64,000 bases of DNA from Rhodobacteraceae bacterium UBA6197 (GTDB lineage: Bacteria; Pseudomonadota; Alphaproteobacteria; Rhodobacterales; Rhodobacteraceae). Shown one piece after another: positions 35,818-43,772 of this stretch. How positions within the stretch are numbered: position 1 is the stretch's first letter; each line of letters opens with the position of its first letter. Position numbers and translations under genes: made by a program. The notes beneath the pieces are model-generated. The model ran no database searches. It was not told the origin of the DNA and worked only from the letters and a program-made list of their open reading frames with translations. Location of the stretch: contig DISZ01000018.1 of assembly GCA_002422085.1 (NCBI GenBank), forward strand, positions 130,962 through 194,961, given 5' to 3'.

Positions 35818-35896
35818 AAAAATGAACCGATCAGTTCATTTTTAGTTGCGAATCTGAACGACTCGGTTCATATTCGCAACTGAACCAGATAGTTCA
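35818..35896 (+). promoter_or_regulatory. Three TGAAC-N6-GTTCA palindromic operators
   Basis: TGAACCGATCAGTTCA (35823-35838), TGAACGACTCGGTTCA (35855-35870) and TGAACCAGATAGTTCA (35881-35896) share the same half-sites and spacing. The first is extended to 10-bp arms (AAAAATGAAC/GTTCATTTTT). The second sits inside a 36-nt inverted repeat with outer arms GTTGCGAAT and ATTCGCAAC (35845-35880). Centres are 32 and 26 bp apart. The array lies directly before the secreted peptide at 35913. It looks like a cooperative binding site for a TetR-type or similar dimeric regulator, not identified in the window. Confidence 0.75.
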
Positions 35897-35912
35897 GTTT
35901 TGGAGACGACAG

Positions 35913-36077
35913 ATGAAACGTATCGCACTTGGCCTTGTCCTTGCTACGCTGACGGCAATTCCGGCGCTGGCCGGGGGTATTGCCATTGACCTTCCGCGCC
36001 TCGACTTTCCCACGCAAGGCGCCGAAGTGACGCGGGACTGCGTGACCCTGCTTCAGCCCGGCTCTTGCGCCGATTGA
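35913..36077 (+). CDS. Small secreted peptide, 54 residues, unknown function
   Basis: Begins MKRIALGLVLATLTAIPALA, a clear Sec signal peptide with cleavage likely after the second ALA. A mature part of about 34 residues follows, with Asp/Pro and two Cys (TRDCVTLLQPGSCAD) that could form a disulfide. TGGAG lies 8 nt before the ATG. It is the only gene that the three upstream palindromes could control on the plus strand. The last 25 nt overlap the 3' end of trhO on the other strand. No family is recognised. The signal peptide plus strong upstream regulation argue that it is real. Confidence 0.7.
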   Translation: MKRIALGLVLATLTAIPALAGGIAIDLPRLDFPTQGAEVTRDCVTLLQPGSCAD

Positions 36078-36979
36078 GGCTGGTCCAGATGCGCCACGCC
36101 GCGTTTGGTGGCAAGGCGCATCTGGCGGGCGCGCTCGCGAAAGCGGTCGCGGTCGGCGCTTGAATATTCGTCCGCGCAATGCGGACAGCAGACATCTTCT
36201 TCGTAAAGCGGGCTGGCCTTGTCGGCCACCGAGATCGGGCGGCGGCAGGCATGGCAACTGTCATAGTCGCCCTGCTTCAGCCCGTGACGCAGGCTGACAC
36301 GGCGGTCAAACACAAAGCAATCGCCCTGCCAGAGGCTTTGGTCTTCAGGAATATCCTCAAGATACTGCAAGATACCGCCTTGCAGGTGGTAGACCTCTTC
36401 GACCCCCTGACCCAACAGATAGTTGGTCGATTTTTCGCAGCGGATTCCGCCGGTGCAGAACATCGCCACGCGCTTGTTGTGAAACCGATGGGCATTGTCC
36501 TGCCACCAGCGGGGAAAGTCACGAAAGCTATGGGTGCCGGGGTCAATGGCGTCCTTGAAGGTGCCAATCGCAACCTCGTAATCGTTGCGCGTATCTATCA
36601 CCACCACGTCGGGCGCACTGATCAGCGCGTTCCATTCGGCAGGGCGAACGTAGTGGCCAACGCTGGCGCGCGGGTCCACGTCGGGTTGACCCATGGTCAC
36701 GATTTCACGCTTGAGACGCACCTTCATCCGCGCGAAAGGCATCTGCGCGGCCGTGCTTTCCTTCCACCCCAGCCCGGCACAGCCCGGCAGCGCGCGAATA
36801 TGCGCCAGCACCGTGTCAATGCCCGCCTTGGGGCCGGCGATGGTGCCGTTGATCCCCTCGCCCGCGATCAGCAGCGACCCCTTGACGCCCTCGGCCATGG
36901 CAAGCGTCAAAAGCGGCCCTTGCAGCGCGGCAGGGTCTGAAAAACGGGTGAAATGATAAAGTGCTGCGACGGTAAACAT
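36053..36979 (-). CDS. trhO: tRNA uridine(34) hydroxylase (rhodanese-like)
   Basis: 308 residues of the YceA/TrhO family, which hydroxylates U34 in tRNA with oxygen as donor. An N-terminal ferredoxin-like domain (AALYHFTRF; GLLIAGEGINGTI-type segment SLLIAGEGINGTIAGPK) precedes a rhodanese domain with the active Cys in VAMFCTGGIRCEKSTNYL. The C-terminal Cys cluster CHACRRPIS and CCPHCADEY suggests a zinc site. The frame extends to 37093, but MFTVAALYHF at 36979 is the conserved start with AGGAA upstream. It diverges from pncA and overlaps the secreted-peptide gene at its 3' end. Confidence 0.94.
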   Translation of the reverse strand: MFTVAALYHFTRFSDPAALQGPLLTLAMAEGVKGSLLIAGEGINGTIAGPKAGIDTVLAHIRALPGCAGLGWKESTAAQMPFARMKVRLKREIVTMGQPDVDPRASVGHYVRPAEWNALISAPDVVVIDTRNDYEVAIGTFKDAIDPGTHSFRDFPRWWQDNAHRFHNKRVAMFCTGGIRCEKSTNYLLGQGVEEVYHLQGGILQYLEDIPEDQSLWQGDCFVFDRRVSLRHGLKQGDYDSCHACRRPISVADKASPLYEEDVCCPHCADEYSSADRDRFRERARQMRLATKRGVAHLDQPQSAQEPG

Positions 36980-37091
36980 GCCTCTTTTCCTACGCTGCCG
37001 ATTGGCGCCCCGCAAGACGACGATTGCGGCGCAGGCATTGACGCCGCAGTTCACGGCACTTACGCATTGGGTCTGGTGATGGGGGAAAGCC

Positions 37092-37700
37092 ATGCGGCCC
37101 GACGACGAAGCCCTGATCGTGATTGATCTGCAAAACGATTTCTGCCCCGGTGGCGCGCTGGCGGTGCAGGGCGGCGATCAGATCGTCGGGCGGGTGAATG
37201 CACTGATGCGCGATCACGCTGTGGTGGTTCTGACCCAGGACTGGCACCCGGCCGACCACACGTCCTTTGCCGCCAACCATCCCGGTGCCGCACCGTATTC
37301 CGTGATCCAGATGCCCTATGGCGCGCAGGTTCTGTGGCCCGCGCATTGCATTCAGGGCAGCGACGGCGCGCAGTTTCACCCCGATCTGCATGTCGATCGC
37401 GCCGATCTGATCCTGCGCAAGGGCTTTCGGGCCAGCATCGACAGCTATTCCGCCTTTTTCGAGAACGACCACAAGACCGCTACCGGGCTGGACGGCTATC
37501 TGCGCGACCGAGGCGTGAAAAAGCTGACGTTTGTGGGACTCGCACTGGATTTTTGCGTGGCTTGGTCGGCGGTGGACGCGGCCCGGTTGGGCTATGGCGT
37601 CACCGTTCTTGAAGGCGCGTGCCGCGCCATTGATCTGGATGGCTCGCTTGCCGCCGCGGGCGACACGATGCGCGCCGCCGGCGTGACCCAGGAGGCATGA
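37092..37700 (+). CDS. pncA: Nicotinamidase
   Basis: 202 residues. Converts nicotinamide to nicotinate for NAD salvage. IVIDLQNDFCPGGALAVQGG contains the catalytic Asp and the start of the metal site. QDWHPADHTSFAANHPG has the metal His residues, LWPAHCIQGSDGAQFHPDL the Lys-region/oxyanion loop, and the nucleophile Cys lies in GLALDFCVAWSAVDA. It is followed without a gap by pncB, so both salvage steps are co-transcribed. Confidence 0.96.
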   Translation: MRPDDEALIVIDLQNDFCPGGALAVQGGDQIVGRVNALMRDHAVVVLTQDWHPADHTSFAANHPGAAPYSVIQMPYGAQVLWPAHCIQGSDGAQFHPDLHVDRADLILRKGFRASIDSYSAFFENDHKTATGLDGYLRDRGVKKLTFVGLALDFCVAWSAVDAARLGYGVTVLEGACRAIDLDGSLAAAGDTMRAAGVTQEA

Positions 37701-39008
37701 ATGGCCGATATCGCGACGCGCGTCTATAACCACAAATGGAAGATCGACCCGATTGTGCGATCGTTGATCGACACCGATTTTTACAAGCTTTTGATGTGCC
37801 AGTCGGTCTTTCGCAACAAGCCCGACACGACCGTCGCCTTCAGCCTCATCAACCGGACCAAGTCGATCCGGCTGGCCGATCTGGTCGATGAGGGCGAACT
37901 GCGCGAACAGCTGGACCATGTGCGCGGCCTGTCGCTGACGCGCGGTGAAAGCACCTGGCTGCGCGGCAACACGTTCTACGGCAAACGGCAGATGTTCCGC
38001 CCTGACTTCATGGAGTGGTTCGAGGGGCTGCGCCTGCCGCCCTATCATCTGGAAAAGCGCGACGGCCAGTATGAGCTGACCTTTGAAGGCCGCTGGCCCG
38101 AGGTGATGATGTGGGAAATACCTGCCTTGGCGGTGCTGATGGAATTGCGCTCGCGCGCGGTGCTGAAAGACATGGGGCGGTTTGAGCTGCAGGTGCTTTA
38201 TGCCCGCGCGATGACGCGTGTGTGGGAAAAGATCGACCGGATGCGCGGGGTCAAGGGCCTGCGGATTGCCGATTTCGGCACGCGTCGGCGGCACTCGTTC
38301 CTGTGGCAGGACTGGTGCGTGCAGGCAATGAGCGAGGGTCTGGGCAATCTGGACCGGGGCGGCGCCTTTACCGGCACCTCGAACTGCCTGATCGCGCAGC
38401 GCCGCGACATCGAGGCGATCGGCACCAATGCGCATGAATTGCCGATGGTTTATGCCGCCTTGGCCGACAGCGACGAGGCCCTGCGTCAGGCCCCCTACCG
38501 GGTTCTGGCCGATTGGCAGGAAGAGCACGACGGCAATCTGCGCATCATCCTGCCCGACACCTACGGCACCGCCGGGTTTTTGGAACACGCCCCCGATTGG
38601 CTGGCGGGCTGGACCGGAATCCGTATCGACAGCGGCGACCCGGCGGAAGGGGTAGAAACCGCGATCCGCTGGTGGCAGTCGCGCGGCGAAGATCCACGCA
38701 AAAAGCTGGTGATCTTTTCCGACGGGCTGGATGTCGACAAGATTCTGGAATTGCAGGCCCGCTTTGTCGGGCGGGTCAAGGTCTCGTTCGGCTGGGGCAC
38801 GCTGTTGACCAACGATTTTCGCGGCCTCGTGGCGGGCGACGGTCTGGCGCCGTTCAGCCTTGTGTGCAAGGCGGTTTCGGCCAACGGTCGCCCGACGGTC
38901 AAGCTGTCGGACAACCCGGCCAAGGCGATGGGTCCGGCCGATCAGGTGGCGCGCTACAAGCGGGTCTTTGGCGTCGGGGAACAGACCGCGCAAGAGGTGT
39001 TGGTTTGA
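37701..39008 (+). CDS. pncB: Nicotinate phosphoribosyltransferase
   Basis: 435 residues. Joins nicotinate and PRPP, with ATP, to give nicotinate mononucleotide. IDTDFYKLLMCQSVFR is the family N-terminus. The active-site His lies in FGTRRRHSFLWQDWCVQ. GTSNCLIAQRRDIEAIGTNAHELPM and IRIDSGDPAEGVE hold the phosphate/PRPP loops. The start is the next codon after the pncA stop region (GGAGGC upstream). Convergent with pitA with only 6 nt between stops. Confidence 0.96.
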   Translation: MADIATRVYNHKWKIDPIVRSLIDTDFYKLLMCQSVFRNKPDTTVAFSLINRTKSIRLADLVDEGELREQLDHVRGLSLTRGESTWLRGNTFYGKRQMFRPDFMEWFEGLRLPPYHLEKRDGQYELTFEGRWPEVMMWEIPALAVLMELRSRAVLKDMGRFELQVLYARAMTRVWEKIDRMRGVKGLRIADFGTRRRHSFLWQDWCVQAMSEGLGNLDRGGAFTGTSNCLIAQRRDIEAIGTNAHELPMVYAALADSDEALRQAPYRVLADWQEEHDGNLRIILPDTYGTAGFLEHAPDWLAGWTGIRIDSGDPAEGVETAIRWWQSRGEDPRKKLVIFSDGLDVDKILELQARFVGRVKVSFGWGTLLTNDFRGLVAGDGLAPFSLVCKAVSANGRPTVKLSDNPAKAMGPADQVARYKRVFGVGEQTAQEVLV

Positions 39009-39014
39009 CCCCGG

Positions 39015-40487
39015 TCAGCCCGCGACCGTAATCAACACCAGATAAAGCCCAGCCGACAGGGTTGCCGAGGCAGGTACGGTGATGACCCAAGCCGCCGCCA
39101 CCGTCAGGAAATGCGACCGGCGCACCAGCTTGCGCCGCGACCGTTCCTCGGCCGGGACGGGTTTGCCCTTGCTCAGACCCAGCGCGCGGGCGCGGCGTTC
39201 GGCGTGCCATTCGCGATAAAAACCAACGCCAAAGATCGCGCCCACGGCGATATGGGTCGAACTGACCGGCAAGCCCTGCCACGAGGCCACGATCACCGTG
39301 ACCGCCGCCGAAAGCGCCACGCAATAGGCGCGCATCGGGTTCAGCTTGGTGATCTCGGATCCGACAAGGCGGATCAGTTTGGGCCCAAACAACACCAGCC
39401 CGACCGAAATGCCGATAGCGCCAACCACCATGACCCACGCCGGGATCGTCACATTCGAGGCAACATCACCCGCATTCACCGTATGCACGATCGCCGCCAG
39501 CGGCCCGACCGCATTGGCCACATCATTGGCGCCATGTGCGAACGACAGCAGCCCCGCCGATATCACCAGCGGCAGCGAAAACAGTTTCTTCAATGATTTC
39601 TTGCGGTTTTCCATCCCTTCGGCCTGACGACGGATCAGCGGCACCGCCGCCGCCCAGGACACAAGGCCCACAGCCACACCGATCAGCGACGCGGCACCCA
39701 GCTCGATCGGGAATATCTTCTTCAGACCCTTGATCGCCAGATAGGTGGCAAAAGCGCCGGCCATGATCCCCACCAGCACCGGCACCCATTTGCGCGCCGC
39801 CGCCAGCTTGTCGTCCTGATACATGATCTTGGCCTTGATGAAGGCCAGAACGGCCGCCGCGATCAGCCCACCCATCAACGGAGAAATGACCCAGCTTGCC
39901 GCGATGCTGCCCAGTTTGGGCCAGTTCACCGCGCCGAAACCGGCCGCAACGATCCCCGCCCCGACAACCCCGCCAACGATGGAATGAGTGGTCGATACCG
40001 GCGCGCCAAGCATCGTCGCCAGGTTCAGCCAAAGCGCCGCCGCCAAAAGCGCGGCCATCATGGCCCAGATGAAATGCATGCTGTCGGCCATGGTGCCCGG
40101 CGCCACGAGATCGGCCGAGATCGTCTTGACCACATCGCCACCCGCCAGCAAGGCGCCGGCCGTTTCGCAGACCGCTGCAATCACCAGCGCGCCGCCCATG
40201 GTCAAGGCATTGGCGCCCACCGCCGGGCCCATGTTGTTGGCCACATCATTGGCACCGATGTTCAGCGCCATATAGGCACCGATCGCCGCCGCCGCGACCA
40301 CCACGAAGGAAACCGGTTCGCGCCCCATGAACAGCATCGCACCGACCGCCACCAGCACGATGAAGGCCAGCGCGATGCCGGGTGCCACCAGCGGGCGGCC
40401 GACGAATTGCGTGGCCTCTTCCAGCCGGCCGATGCGGCCAAGATCCTTGTCGAGGGTCTTCCACTGATTCAGAGGTGGCTGGGCCAT
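39015..40487 (-). CDS. Low-affinity inorganic phosphate transporter, PiT family
   Basis: 490 residues with about 10-12 helices. The duplicated PHO-4 signature appears twice: GANDVANNMGPAVGANAL in the N-terminal half and FAHGANDVANAVGPLAAI in the C-terminal half. A cytoplasmic loop with KSLKKLF lies between them. It imports metal-phosphate with protons. It lies 41 nt downstream of the NUDIX gene on the same strand, possibly at the end of that operon. No Pho-regulated gene is beside it and no Pho box was recognised by eye. Confidence 0.93.
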   Translation of the reverse strand: MAQPPLNQWKTLDKDLGRIGRLEEATQFVGRPLVAPGIALAFIVLVAVGAMLFMGREPVSFVVVAAAAIGAYMALNIGANDVANNMGPAVGANALTMGGALVIAAVCETAGALLAGGDVVKTISADLVAPGTMADSMHFIWAMMAALLAAALWLNLATMLGAPVSTTHSIVGGVVGAGIVAAGFGAVNWPKLGSIAASWVISPLMGGLIAAAVLAFIKAKIMYQDDKLAAARKWVPVLVGIMAGAFATYLAIKGLKKIFPIELGAASLIGVAVGLVSWAAAVPLIRRQAEGMENRKKSLKKLFSLPLVISAGLLSFAHGANDVANAVGPLAAIVHTVNAGDVASNVTIPAWVMVVGAIGISVGLVLFGPKLIRLVGSEITKLNPMRAYCVALSAAVTVIVASWQGLPVSSTHIAVGAIFGVGFYREWHAERRARALGLSKGKPVPAEERSRRKLVRRSHFLTVAAAWVITVPASATLSAGLYLVLITVAG

Positions 40488-40528
40488 GTTACACGCCTGT
40501 CGCTATGTCGTTACAGTCGTGCGGCGGG

Positions 40529-41011
40529 TTAGCCGTTTCGGCCCTTGGAAACAACAGTGGAATCATCAGCCGCCGCCAAGAGCAGCGATTTCAAGCCTTG
40601 TTCGTGCACCAGATCGACCGCTTGGGGTAGCGGCATCCAGTGCCTCTCGCGCCGTCCGGCCTCGGGAAAGCGCTCTGAAACGGACGCGGTGCGCACTTTG
40701 AACACATGCACTTCACAATTCAACGCAAGACCATTGTCCTGCGCCTTCAGATAGCTGAAACGCCCGATCGGCGTTTTGGCGACCCAGCCCTTTACCCCGG
40801 CCTCTTCCCAGGCCTCCTGAAGGGCGGCCCCCGAAAGGGTGCGGCCCCGCATCGGCCAACCCTTCGGGATGATCCAGCGCCCGGTGCCAAGGCTTGTGAT
40901 CAGCAAGACCTCGGTCTGGCCGCTCCGCTCGCGCAGGCACAGTGCCCCGACTTGCAGATGCGGCGGGCGTCGGCCCAGCAGGCCCGCCAGTATTTCGGCC
41001 CATGCACCCAT
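40529..41011 (-). CDS. NUDIX hydrolase
   Basis: 160 residues. The Nudix box runs from GWPMRGRTLS through GAALQEAWEEAGV. The catalytic Glu residues of REUxEExGU are kept (QEAWEEAGV), but the box has Arg at position 7 instead of Glu and Gln at position 15 instead of Arg. The preceding RWIIPKGWP resembles the diphosphoinositol-polyphosphate/Ap4A-type branch. The longer frame to 41140 runs into the kinase gene; MGAWAEIL at 41011 overlaps the kinase stop by 1 nt (TGATG), so translation is coupled. Substrate unknown. Confidence 0.88.
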   Translation of the reverse strand: MGAWAEILAGLLGRRPPHLQVGALCLRERSGQTEVLLITSLGTGRWIIPKGWPMRGRTLSGAALQEAWEEAGVKGWVAKTPIGRFSYLKAQDNGLALNCEVHVFKVRTASVSERFPEAGRRERHWMPLPQAVDLVHEQGLKSLLLAAADDSTVVSKGRNG

Positions 41012-42012
41012 CAGATCTGATGGGCCACGAGTGGGCCCCAGGGCGCAGTGCCCGCCAGCACATGATCGGCCATGCGCACCGCCCGGGCGGCGTAAAAATG
41101 CTGACGCGGGTCCTCTGGCGGCGCGCGCGTGATGATCCACCCTGCCGAGGCAAAGCAGCGCAGCATCACGAACAGGGGCAGATGAAGCGCCGCCTCGTCT
41201 TCCAGAACGCGCTGGCTGCGATAGCCCGCCACCAACCCACCGGCGATTTGCGGCAAGTGCGGCTCTTCAAGACTTTGGACCAGTGCCGTGGCAAGGTCGT
41301 ATAGCCGATAGCCGGGGCCAGAGTCGTCAAAGTCGATCAGGCAAAGTCCGTCCGGCCCACGCAAGACGTTTTCGCGCAGGATATCGGCGTGGATCAGCCC
41401 GTAGTCCTCGGTAAGGCGCAAGTCGGCCAAGGTATCGCGGGCGAAATCGGCCGCGCTTTGCAATATCACCTGATCGGTCAGAGTCAGCGCGGGGTTTTCC
41501 CAGTAGCGGCCCCAATGCGGGCGCACCCCCAAAAGGCCATGGACATCCCACGCCTTGCGATCGAAGGGATCGGGCTGGCCTGCGGCATCGGCGGTGTTGT
41601 GCAGATGCGCCACCAGCGCCCCGACCTCGGCCATCAGCGCCGCCTGATCGCCCGCCGAACCACGCAAAGGCACCTCGGCCGAGCCGATCTGGCTGCCCTC
41701 AAGCCACTCGACACAGCTGGCAACGCGGTCGAAGGCGTGACCCGTCAGGCGGCCATTGATGCCGCGAACCGGGCGTGGCACGGCAAGCCCCTGATCGGCC
41801 AGAAGGTCGGTCCAGCGCAATTCGGACTCGATCGCATCACGGCTTTGATAGCCGGGCCGATGCAGGCGCAATGCCACCCGCGCGCCAGATTTGAGGGTGA
41901 CATCAAAGACGATGTTCTCGCGGTTCTTGACCAGACGGGGCGGAATTGCGGCATTGCCCCAAAAGGCCAACGCGGTCTCAGCCATGGCCTGGGCCCGGGC
42001 ATCGGTTGTCAT
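41011..42012 (-). CDS. APH-fold kinase, hydroxylysine/aminoalcohol kinase-like
   Basis: 333 residues of the aminoglycoside/choline kinase fold (PF01636). RVALRLHRPGYQSRDAIESE is the ATP-binding lobe, LIHADILRENVL the catalytic loop with Asp, and LCLIDFDDSGPGYRLYDLAT the metal site. It overlaps the upstream aminotransferase-fold gene by 4 nt and the NUDIX gene by 1 nt. A kinase of this type paired with an AGXT2L-like lyase parallels the eukaryotic hydroxylysine kinase plus phospholyase pathway, so the substrate may be 5-hydroxylysine or a related amino alcohol. Antibiotic resistance is unlikely. Confidence 0.85.
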   Translation of the reverse strand: MTTDARAQAMAETALAFWGNAAIPPRLVKNRENIVFDVTLKSGARVALRLHRPGYQSRDAIESELRWTDLLADQGLAVPRPVRGINGRLTGHAFDRVASCVEWLEGSQIGSAEVPLRGSAGDQAALMAEVGALVAHLHNTADAAGQPDPFDRKAWDVHGLLGVRPHWGRYWENPALTLTDQVILQSAADFARDTLADLRLTEDYGLIHADILRENVLRGPDGLCLIDFDDSGPGYRLYDLATALVQSLEEPHLPQIAGGLVAGYRSQRVLEDEAALHLPLFVMLRCFASAGWIITRAPPEDPRQHFYAARAVRMADHVLAGTAPWGPLVAHQI

Positions 42013-43274
42013 GCGGAGATCTCCGTCAATATGGCGGCAAGGTTTTGCACCACCTCATCGGCATTGCCACGCGAAAACGGCATCGGCGGGCGGATCTTCA
42101 GGATGTGTTGCGCCCGACCGCCCCGCCCCAACAGGATGCCCCGTTCGCGCATCGCTTCGACGACGCGGGCGGCAATGTCGGGGGCCGGTTGACCTGCACG
42201 CGCGAATTCGACCGCAAAGAACAGGCCAAAGCCGCGCACGTCATGGATGGCGGGATGGTCCAGATCGCCAAGCAGCGCCGTGGTATAGGCCCCCACGTCG
42301 CGGGCGTTTGCGACCAGCCCCTCGGCTTCGATCACATCCAGAACCGCGCTAGCTGCGGCGCAGGACACCGGATTGCCGCCAAAGGTGTTGAAATAGCCAA
42401 AGGCCTCGCGGAACGCGGCCATGATGTCGGGGCGGGTGACGACGGCGGCGACCGGGTGGCCGTTGCCCATTGGCTTGCCCAAAGTCACCACATCGGGGGC
42501 GAAACCCAGAAACTCGTGCCCCCACCAGTGGCTGCCGACGCGGCCAAAGCCGGGCTGCACCTCGTCGCACAGGATCAGGCCCCCGGCGGCACGCACCACC
42601 TTGGCGGTGGCATCCAGAAAGCCCGGAGCAATGCCCGGCGTGCCTTCATTGGCAAAGATCGGGCACAGCATCAGCCCGGCAAAGCCGTGGCCGGCAGCCT
42701 CAAGTTCGGCGATGGCGCGGGCGACGCTTTCGGCAAATTCCTGCGGTTGCGCTGCCAGTGACCCGCCCAGAGGCGCGAGGCTGTCGGGCGCGGGCACCCG
42801 GCGGATATGGGGCGGATAGCCCCCGATCGGCGGGCGCCGGGTCGAAAGCTGGCTAACCGCGGTGGTGTTTCCGTGATAGGTGTTGTCGGTCGCGATCAAT
42901 CCGGTCTTGCCAGTCACCGCCTGGGCCATCCGCAGCGCGATATCATTGGCCTCGGACCCGGTGCAGACCATGATGATCTGTGTCAGATCATGCGAGAATT
43001 TGGCCGTGATCCGTTCGGCATAGTCCAGAATACCCTCGTGCAGATAGCGGGTGTGCGTGTTCAACAGCGCCGCCTGACGCGCGATGGCATCCACGACATG
43101 CGGGTGGCAATGGCCTACATGCGGCACGTTGTTGTAGCAATCCAGATAGCGCCGCCCCTCGGCATCCCAAAGCCAGACGCCCTCGCCACGCACCAGATGC
43201 ACGGGAGAATCGTAAAACGTCGGCACGTTCGGCCCCAGAAACCGGGCGCGGCGCGCCAAAAGATCATTCGTCAT
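42009..43274 (-). CDS. Class-III aminotransferase-fold protein, PHYKPL/ETNPPL-like phospho-lyase
   Basis: 421 residues. A PLP-dependent fold I enzyme. YLDCYNNVPHVGHCHPHVV, NTHTRYLHEGILDYAERI, CTGSEANDIALRMA and the PLP-lysine segment VVTLGKPMGNGHPVAAVV closely resemble the animal AGXT2L1/AGXT2L2 enzymes, which remove phosphate and ammonia from phosphoethanolamine or 5-phosphohydroxylysine instead of transaminating. YFNTFGGNPVSCAAASAVLD also matches. The adjacent kinase would make the phospho-substrate. It starts inside the arfB gene (11-nt overlap). A plain omega-aminotransferase remains possible. Confidence 0.85.
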   Translation of the reverse strand: MTNDLLARRARFLGPNVPTFYDSPVHLVRGEGVWLWDAEGRRYLDCYNNVPHVGHCHPHVVDAIARQAALLNTHTRYLHEGILDYAERITAKFSHDLTQIIMVCTGSEANDIALRMAQAVTGKTGLIATDNTYHGNTTAVSQLSTRRPPIGGYPPHIRRVPAPDSLAPLGGSLAAQPQEFAESVARAIAELEAAGHGFAGLMLCPIFANEGTPGIAPGFLDATAKVVRAAGGLILCDEVQPGFGRVGSHWWGHEFLGFAPDVVTLGKPMGNGHPVAAVVTRPDIMAAFREAFGYFNTFGGNPVSCAAASAVLDVIEAEGLVANARDVGAYTTALLGDLDHPAIHDVRGFGLFFAVEFARAGQPAPDIAARVVEAMRERGILLGRGGRAQHILKIRPPMPFSRGNADEVVQNLAAILTEISA

Positions 43275-43686
43275 CGTCCACCTTCCCTCTCAGTGCCTTG
43301 ACCCCACCGCGCACAGCCTTGGCGGCCAGTCGTCGTCGTTGGCTGCCCAGCGTCGGTTTGGTCGCGACCCGGCGTTTGGGCGCGACCAGCGCCTCGCGGA
43401 TCAAATCGGCCAGCCGGTCGCGCGCCAACTCGCGGTTGCGGGCCTGACTGCGCGTTTCTTCGGCGCGGATCACGATTGCCCCGTCCTGGGTCCAACGCCG
43501 CCCCGCCAGACGCTTCAGCCGTGCCTTCACCGCAGGGCTCAGATGGGGCGAACGCGCTGCCTCAAAGCGCAGCTCGACGGCAGTTTCGACCTTGTTGACG
43601 TTCTGGCCACCCGGCCCTTGGCTGCGGGTGAAGTTTTCCGACAGTTCCCAATCGGCTAATGAAATGGTTTCGTTGATCCGCAACAT
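43264..43686 (-). CDS. arfB: Alternative ribosome-rescue factor, peptidyl-tRNA hydrolase
   Basis: 140 residues. FTRSQGPGGQNVNKVETAVEL carries the catalytic GGQ (residues 26-28). The C-terminal part is Arg/Lys-rich with KPTLGSQRRRLAAKAVRGG, the tail that enters the empty mRNA channel of stalled ribosomes. This is ArfB/YaeJ, which releases peptides from non-stop complexes. It heads a four-gene overlapping unit with the lyase, kinase and NUDIX genes; no functional link to those is obvious. Confidence 0.94.
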   Translation of the reverse strand: MLRINETISLADWELSENFTRSQGPGGQNVNKVETAVELRFEAARSPHLSPAVKARLKRLAGRRWTQDGAIVIRAEETRSQARNRELARDRLADLIREALVAPKRRVATKPTLGSQRRRLAAKAVRGGVKALRGKVDDDE

Positions 43687-43772
43687 GGCGACAAGCTATC
43701 CCTTGGGGCGGAAAACAAAACCCCCGCCCGTGCTTTCTGGCGCAAAAGTGCGCGCCCCGGCAAGGTCGGCGA

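Noticed and set aside
35823..35896. LexA (SOS) boxes
   Set aside because: The alphaproteobacterial LexA box is a direct GTTC-N7-GTTC repeat; these are inverted repeats with 6-nt spacers.
41011..42012. Aminoglycoside resistance gene
   Set aside because: The APH fold is shared with many metabolic kinases, and the operon with a phospho-lyase-like gene points to catabolism.
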